Part shown: piece by piece, positions 48,199-52,287 of the stretch
Layout: every line of letters begins with the position of its first letter
Position numbering within the stretch: the stretch's first letter is position 1
Assembly (NCBI GenBank): GCA_900468625.1
Contig: UBUL01000028.1
Coordinates: forward strand, 1-52,287
Origin: Hyphomicrobiales bacterium
GTDB taxonomy: Bacteria > Pseudomonadota > Alphaproteobacteria > Rhizobiales > Rhizobiaceae
Length of the DNA stretch: 52,287 bases
Direction of reading: 5' to 3'
The notes under the pieces: generated by a model
Seen by the model: only the letters and a program-made list of their open reading frames with translations
Told to the model about the DNA's origin: nothing
Database searches by the model: none
Position numbers and translations under genes: made by a program

Positions 48199-49080
48199 AT
48201 GGATTATGCGGTTAAGGCCCGGGAACGGGCCGATCGATACGTGTTCGACATAATTCCTGAGAATGCGGGCCAGAGAAAGGTCACCGCGCACGGAAGCGTC
48301 ATCAATTCCGTGCGCAATCCGGGATCGCAGACGTTCCTGGCCAAAGAGCACGCGATGGGGGTCGTACTGGCGCCCATGCGCGGCCTGCGGGCGTCTCTCG
48401 GCAGCGACCGGATCACCCGGTATGATGCGCCCGTTGGCTGTCTTGTCATCAATCCTGCCGGTGTGGACAGCAGTCTTGCCTGGTCCGAAACCAGGAAAAA
48501 TCTTGTCATCGCCATTCCTCCCGACACTTTGTCAGAGCTGGCGCTTCAGGAGTTCGACCTCGGCAATGTAGAGCTCCGGCCGCCCGCTTTCGGTACCGTC
48601 GATCCGATAGCTCTCGGCATTGCGCAGAGGATTTCTGTCGAATTAACCGGGAAAGCAACTCCGAATGAACTCTTTCTGGATTCATTGGTTACGCAGTTCA
48701 GCACACATCTCCTCCATACTTATGCAAGCCATATGAAACAGCTTCCGTCGCCAAGGGGAGGGCTCTCCGCCAAAAGCGCCCGTCGCATTGAAGAATATCT
48801 CCGTGAACATTTTACGGAAAAGGTTCATGTCGCTGAACTGGCGGCTGTCGCCGGCATTTCACCCAATCATTTCATCGTAAGGTTCGCCAAGACGTTCGGC
48901 ATGCCGCCTCACCGCTACCTCATAAATCTGCGGCTGGATTTTGCGGAAAGAATGCTTATCGAGGGCGAAATCCCGATTGCGGAAATTGCCTACCTGACCG
49001 GATTTTCGGATCAAAGCCATCTGGCGACAACCATGAAGCGGTATCGCGGCAGGACGCCGACGGAGCTGCGGTTCGAGTGA
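48199..49080 (+). CDS. AraC-family transcriptional regulator
   Basis: 293 residues. The N-terminal part (about 1-180) is a cupin-like sensor without a clear ligand motif. The C-terminal AraC DNA-binding domain (about 190-293) has two HTHs: FTEKVHVAELAAVAGISPNHFIVRFAKTFGMPPHRYLINLRLDFAERML, and IPIAEIAYLTGFSDQSHLATTMKRYRGRTPTELR. It is transcribed toward the adhesin operon, 410 bases away, so it may control that operon; this is inference. Confidence 0.92.
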   Translation: MDYAVKARERADRYVFDIIPENAGQRKVTAHGSVINSVRNPGSQTFLAKEHAMGVVLAPMRGLRASLGSDRITRYDAPVGCLVINPAGVDSSLAWSETRKNLVIAIPPDTLSELALQEFDLGNVELRPPAFGTVDPIALGIAQRISVELTGKATPNELFLDSLVTQFSTHLLHTYASHMKQLPSPRGGLSAKSARRIEEYLREHFTEKVHVAELAAVAGISPNHFIVRFAKTFGMPPHRYLINLRLDFAERMLIEGEIPIAEIAYLTGFSDQSHLATTMKRYRGRTPTELRFE

Positions 49081-49490
49081 CGATCTGCCGCGCTTTGCGT
49101 GAGAATCCCGATCGCATCCGGACGGAGGGTAATCGCATATGAGCTGGATCGGCACAGGATCCTCCTTCTCCCCGCTGGAAGAAAGAGGACGCGGCAGCGA
49201 TTTCAATTCATAGGCGATTGCCCTGCATCCGGCCGGGCCGGAATCGACATTCTCAAATTGGCGAGCGGGCTTCGGGCGGAAAAGGATCGTACCCGGCTCT
49301 TCATCTTCGCATGCGCGGCAGGGGCAGGTTTCCGGAGCCCGAAAAATACCACGCGTATATATAAAACAGCCTTAGGTACGTGTGGCAAAGTGGTTACACC
49401 TGCAACCGGCTAAACAAAAAACCGTAATTTTCTAAAAAAACTCCGGAATTTTCTAAAATACCATAGCACTAAAATAAGGCCATGTAGCCG
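49081..49490 (+). promoter_or_regulatory. AT-rich promoter region of the adhesin operon with direct repeat
   Basis: 410 bases without a gene. The last 130 are strongly AT-rich. CCGTAATTTTCTAAAA (49422-49437) and CCGGAATTTTCTAAAA (49443-49458) are 16-bp direct repeats, one mismatch, 21 bases apart, that is two DNA turns. A TAAAAT at 49453 inside the second copy could be a -10 box. Such spaced AT-rich repeats suit a dimeric activator or a Ros/MucR-type repressor. Confidence 0.6.
49422..49458 (+). repeat. Direct repeat CCGnAATTTTCTAAAA, two copies
   Basis: Two copies 21 bases apart start to start, one mismatch in 16. They face the same side of the helix, a common arrangement for cooperative protein binding, and sit about 35 and 55 bases before the first possible start at 49491. 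Confidence 0.8.
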
Positions 49491-49931
49491 ATGGTAACCA
49501 TCCGGTGCTTCATGGACATTCAATTCCCTGAATTTGAAATCTTTGCTCCAAAAATCGATCTGGCGTGGACTGCCTTGCAGCAACGGTACGCCAGCCGCCT
49601 GACCGGCGCTGAAGTCGATTATCTATTCGCCTGTCTCGTCTTTGGTTTGACCTCCCCGGCCTATGGGGAAGGTGAGCCTTTGTTCCATTTCGATCTCTGC
49701 CGCGCCCTTGTGGCGATGAAGCTTCCGCCCGATCGCGCCGATGCTGCATTGCATGCCGTTCCGGAGCTGACGGAGCCATGGGTCGAAACTGTTCGCGAGC
49801 AGCTCGAAAGCCAAGCCGCCAAGATGGGGCGCGCGCTTCAGGAAATGCAGAATTTCACCGACGACACGGCCGCAGATGCGGATCAACGCGTGCATGGTCG
49901 TCCAGGTAACAGCGAGGAGAAGGCAGCATGA
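49491..49931 (+). CDS. Hypothetical protein coupled to the trimeric adhesin
   Basis: 146 residues from ATG 49491; ATG 49512 (MDIQFPEFE) is an alternative, and neither has a strong ribosome-binding site. It contains FEIFAPKIDLAWTALQQRYASRLTGAEVDYLFACLVFGL, then LFHFDLCRALVAMKLPPDRADAALHAV, then a long charged helix with VETVREQLESQAAKMGRALQEMQNF. There is no signal peptide, so it is probably cytosolic. Its TGA overlaps the adhesin's ATG (ATGA at 49928), so it is translated just before the adhesin. A chaperone or regulator role is inferred from position only; no family is recognised. Confidence 0.75.
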   Translation: MVTIRCFMDIQFPEFEIFAPKIDLAWTALQQRYASRLTGAEVDYLFACLVFGLTSPAYGEGEPLFHFDLCRALVAMKLPPDRADAALHAVPELTEPWVETVREQLESQAAKMGRALQEMQNFTDDTAADADQRVHGRPGNSEEKAA

Positions 49932-52287
49932 AGGAATGCGTTGGGGAGCATTTGCAGGCGAAATCTCGTAGCGGATTTGCTGGAAACTTTGTTTCAGCCG
50001 ATCACACCGATCGGTCGCTCCGGCGTCGCCTGATGGCTGTACTGCGGATGGCGTCTCGCGTGCTCGGCATGCGCCGTAAGGACATAGGCCCGGGGTCGTT
50101 GGGTGCCAGCGGGAGCTTGCGTTCGGCTACCGTGATCGGCGGCCTCGCAGCGCTCACCGCGCTCGGCCTTTCCGCGCCGGCGCACGCGCAATATGCCGCT
50201 GGCGGCGGAACCGCGTCAGCCGCCAACTCCGTCGCCATCGGTAACGGTACCCAAGCGAATGGCCTGGAGAGCGTGGCGTTGGGCACCTCTAATAGCGCAA
50301 CAGGCAATGCTTCGATCGCCATCGGCTACGCGATGAGTGTCAATGGTCTCAATGCCATAGGCATCGGTGTCTTTGCGAACGCGACCGGCGTCAACGCGCT
50401 CGCCGTCGGCGGAAACGCCCATGCCAATTCGGATGCGGCATCGGCCTTCGGCGTGAACACCACCGCAGCCGGCAGCGGGACTGCCATTGGCTCCACAGCC
50501 ACTGCTGCCGGCTTTGGTACCGCGGTGGGATCGACTAGCCAAGCAACCGGCGGCAACGCGACCGCGGTGGGAGCGGGCAGTACGGCATCCGGCGGCAACG
50601 CGACGGCATTGGGAGTGGTCAGCCAGGCAACCGGCGGCAACGCGGTCGCTATCGGCAATGCGGCCACTGGTAGCGGCGCCGCCGCCATCGCCGTCGGCTT
50701 GTCGAGCCAGGCAACCAACTCCAATGCCGTCGCCGTCGGCAGTTTAAGCCAGGCGACAAATAGCGCGGCCACCGCCGTCGGAAACGGCGCCCGGGCCGCG
50801 GGAGACAGCTCGCTCGCGCTCGGCACGCAGGCTGTCGCGATCGGCAGCAGCACCGTTGCGGTCGGACAAGGCGCTGGCGCCGGTTCGACTGTCGGTAGTT
50901 CCAGTTCGGTTGCGATGGGCATCGCAGCCGGCACGCTCGTGAGCGGCGCACAGAACACTGCCATCGGCGGCGGCATTCCCAGCGTCATGAGAGGCGCTGG
51001 CTCGGGCGTCTCCGGGACGCGCAACCTCGCGTTTGGAAGTGGCGACGGTGCTGTCGCTTACGACGCCACCCTAAAGGCCTCCGCGGGTAGCCTCGTCACG
51101 GGCAACGACAATATCGCGCTTGGAACCAACGCCGGTATTGGCGTCAGCACCAATAATACGACGTCGATCGGCTACAACGCCAACGCCTCGAACACCGATT
51201 CCATCGCTCTCGGCACGACAGCGGCCGCCTCGGGGATCAACTCGCTCGCCATCGGCCCGACCACTGTTGCCTCGGGGGCTTTCGGGGTTGCCTTGGGCAA
51301 CCAGGCGCAGACGCTCGCTGCAGGTGGTGCCGTTGCGATAGGCTCGGGCGCAGTTGTTGCCGCCACCGGGACGTCCAGCGTCGCGCTCGGCAACAATGCA
51401 ACTGCCGCAGGTGTCTTATCGGTTGCCACAGGTGCCGGTGCCAGTGCCAGCGGCGACAATTCCACGGCCACGGGACGACAGGCTCTCGCCAGCGGCACAA
51501 ACGCCTCTGCGTACGGTTCTGGAACGAAGGCGGCGGGAAACAATTCTCTTGCCGCTGGCGTCAGCGCCAACGCCAGCGGAGCCGGCAGTACCGCACTCGG
51601 TATCGGCACCGTAGCGAGCGCCAGCGACTCGGCAGCCATGGGCTTTCAGGCCAGCGCGACGGGAACGGGTTCCACGTCGCTCGGTTCTGCCGCCAAGGCC
51701 ACCGGTGCCCGTGCATTCGCGGGTGGCGTGACGGTCACGGCCTCAGGGGATGACGCCGTTGCCATTGGCACAACGGCTCTCGCGCAAGGGGCAGCCTCGA
51801 CAGCGCTCGGAGCGGGTGCAGTCGCACTCGGCGTAAATGGGGTCGCCCTGGGCACCGCCGCCGGCTCCCTCACCGACAATTCCGTCGCTATCGGCACGGG
51901 CGCGATAGCTGATGGCGGCGAGTCGGTCGCCATCGGCTCCGGCAACACCGCTTACGGCAATGGCGCGGTCGCCATCGGCGATCCGAGCTATGCGAGCGGC
52001 ACAGGCGCCTTCACCGGCGGCGCCAACAACATAGCCAACAGCGACGGCACGGCAAGCGCCACCGCCACCAACCAGGCGGCCGGCGCGGTTGCGATCGGTA
52101 ACAACAACAAGGCGATCGGCCAGGGCTCGGTCGCGCTTGGCAACGGTTCCACCGCGGGTGCCTCCGGTTTCGTCGGCAACGTCGCACTGGGTAACGGCGC
52201 GACGGCGGCGGCAAGCTCCGGCGACGTGGCGCTCGGCTCGGGCTCGGTGACCGCCGCAGCGGTCGGCACGGCCAGCACGGTGATCGG
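49928..52287 (+). CDS. Trimeric autotransporter adhesin (YadA-like), truncated by window end
   Basis: 786 codons are visible and the frame remains open at the end. A long N-terminal region (about 1-75) carries an extended signal sequence, with hydrophobic core SATVIGGLAALTALGLSAPAHA and likely cleavage after AHA (near residue 85). The mature part consists of dozens of YadA-type head repeats with NSVAIGNGTQA-like units (xxAxAIGxxAxA), Gly, Ala and Ser rich, that fold as a left-handed trimeric beta-roll. No stalk or C-terminal membrane anchor is seen because the window ends. It mediates attachment to surfaces or host cells. It is coupled by ATGA to the 146-residue gene, behind the AT-rich promoter region. 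Confidence 0.93.
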   Translation, partial: MKECVGEHLQAKSRSGFAGNFVSADHTDRSLRRRLMAVLRMASRVLGMRRKDIGPGSLGASGSLRSATVIGGLAALTALGLSAPAHAQYAAGGGTASAANSVAIGNGTQANGLESVALGTSNSATGNASIAIGYAMSVNGLNAIGIGVFANATGVNALAVGGNAHANSDAASAFGVNTTAAGSGTAIGSTATAAGFGTAVGSTSQATGGNATAVGAGSTASGGNATALGVVSQATGGNAVAIGNAATGSGAAAIAVGLSSQATNSNAVAVGSLSQATNSAATAVGNGARAAGDSSLALGTQAVAIGSSTVAVGQGAGAGSTVGSSSSVAMGIAAGTLVSGAQNTAIGGGIPSVMRGAGSGVSGTRNLAFGSGDGAVAYDATLKASAGSLVTGNDNIALGTNAGIGVSTNNTTSIGYNANASNTDSIALGTTAAASGINSLAIGPTTVASGAFGVALGNQAQTLAAGGAVAIGSGAVVAATGTSSVALGNNATAAGVLSVATGAGASASGDNSTATGRQALASGTNASAYGSGTKAAGNNSLAAGVSANASGAGSTALGIGTVASASDSAAMGFQASATGTGSTSLGSAAKATGARAFAGGVTVTASGDDAVAIGTTALAQGAASTALGAGAVALGVNGVALGTAAGSLTDNSVAIGTGAIADGGESVAIGSGNTAYGNGAVAIGDPSYASGTGAFTGGANNIANSDGTASATATNQAAGAVAIGNNNKAIGQGSVALGNGSTAGASGFVGNVALGNGATAAASSGDVALGSGSVTAAAVGTASTVI

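Noticed and set aside
50326..52278. Several Ala/Pro-rich minus-strand open frames opposite the adhesin
   Set aside because: They arise from the repetitive Gly/Ala codons of the adhesin and have no start signals.
1..52287. CRISPR arrays, tRNA, rRNA, complete insertion sequences or prophage genes
   Set aside because: None seen by eye; no direct-repeat array, cloverleaf or transposase with terminal repeats could be supported.

Overview
The window looks like chromosomal or large-replicon DNA of a Rhizobiaceae bacterium, most likely Rhizobium or a close relative. The reasons are: high GC with strong codon bias; a four-loop CCTCCTCCC (anti-Shine-Dalgarno) small RNA of the alphaproteobacterial alpha-r14/cuckoo type; several promoters matching the alphaproteobacterial general stress sigma factor EcfG (GGAAC-N16-CGTT); a two-part palindromic repeat of the kind dispersed in rhizobial genomes; DUF982 and DUF892 proteins; and many ABC sugar and amino-acid importers. 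No rRNA, tRNA, CRISPR array or complete insertion sequence was seen. The assignment is by recognition, not by a search.

Layout. 0-3 kb: a terminator for a gene outside the window, a glutathione S-transferase, and a LysR regulator divergent from a short-chain dehydrogenase. 3.2-6.7 kb: a solitary SNF2/SWIM helicase. 7-14 kb: a frameshifted cold-shock gene, small exported or membrane proteins, and a NarX/NarL-like two-component pair bracketed by two Gly/Asn-rich exported proteins. 14.2 kb: the multi-hairpin sRNA next to dinB. 15.8-19.3 kb: two coupled small proteins, then an Orn/Lys/Arg decarboxylase with a GNAT acetyltransferase. 19.5-21.1 kb: a frameshifted gene and a DUF4160/DUF2442 toxin-antitoxin-like pair behind a perfect palindrome.

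21-28 kb reads as a general-stress island: DUF72, an orphan NuoB, an EcfG-like sigma factor, an atypical receiver, DUF982, a ribosome-modulation-factor-like protein, DUF892, a YflT-like protein and a UdgX-type uracil-DNA glycosylase. Three perfect and four near-perfect EcfG promoters sit in front of these genes. An EmrAB-type drug pump follows.

31-46 kb is catabolic: a GH38 alpha-mannosidase; a polar amino-acid ABC importer with a homocysteine methyltransferase, divergent from an Lrp regulator (S-methylmethionine use is my inference); and a carbohydrate ABC importer plus GH42 beta-galactosidase operon, divergent from a ROK repressor with a palindromic operator at its promoter.

47-52.3 kb holds a small hypothetical gene, an AraC regulator, an AT-rich promoter region with a 16-bp direct repeat, and a 146-residue unknown protein coupled by an ATGA overlap to a trimeric autotransporter adhesin that runs off the window.
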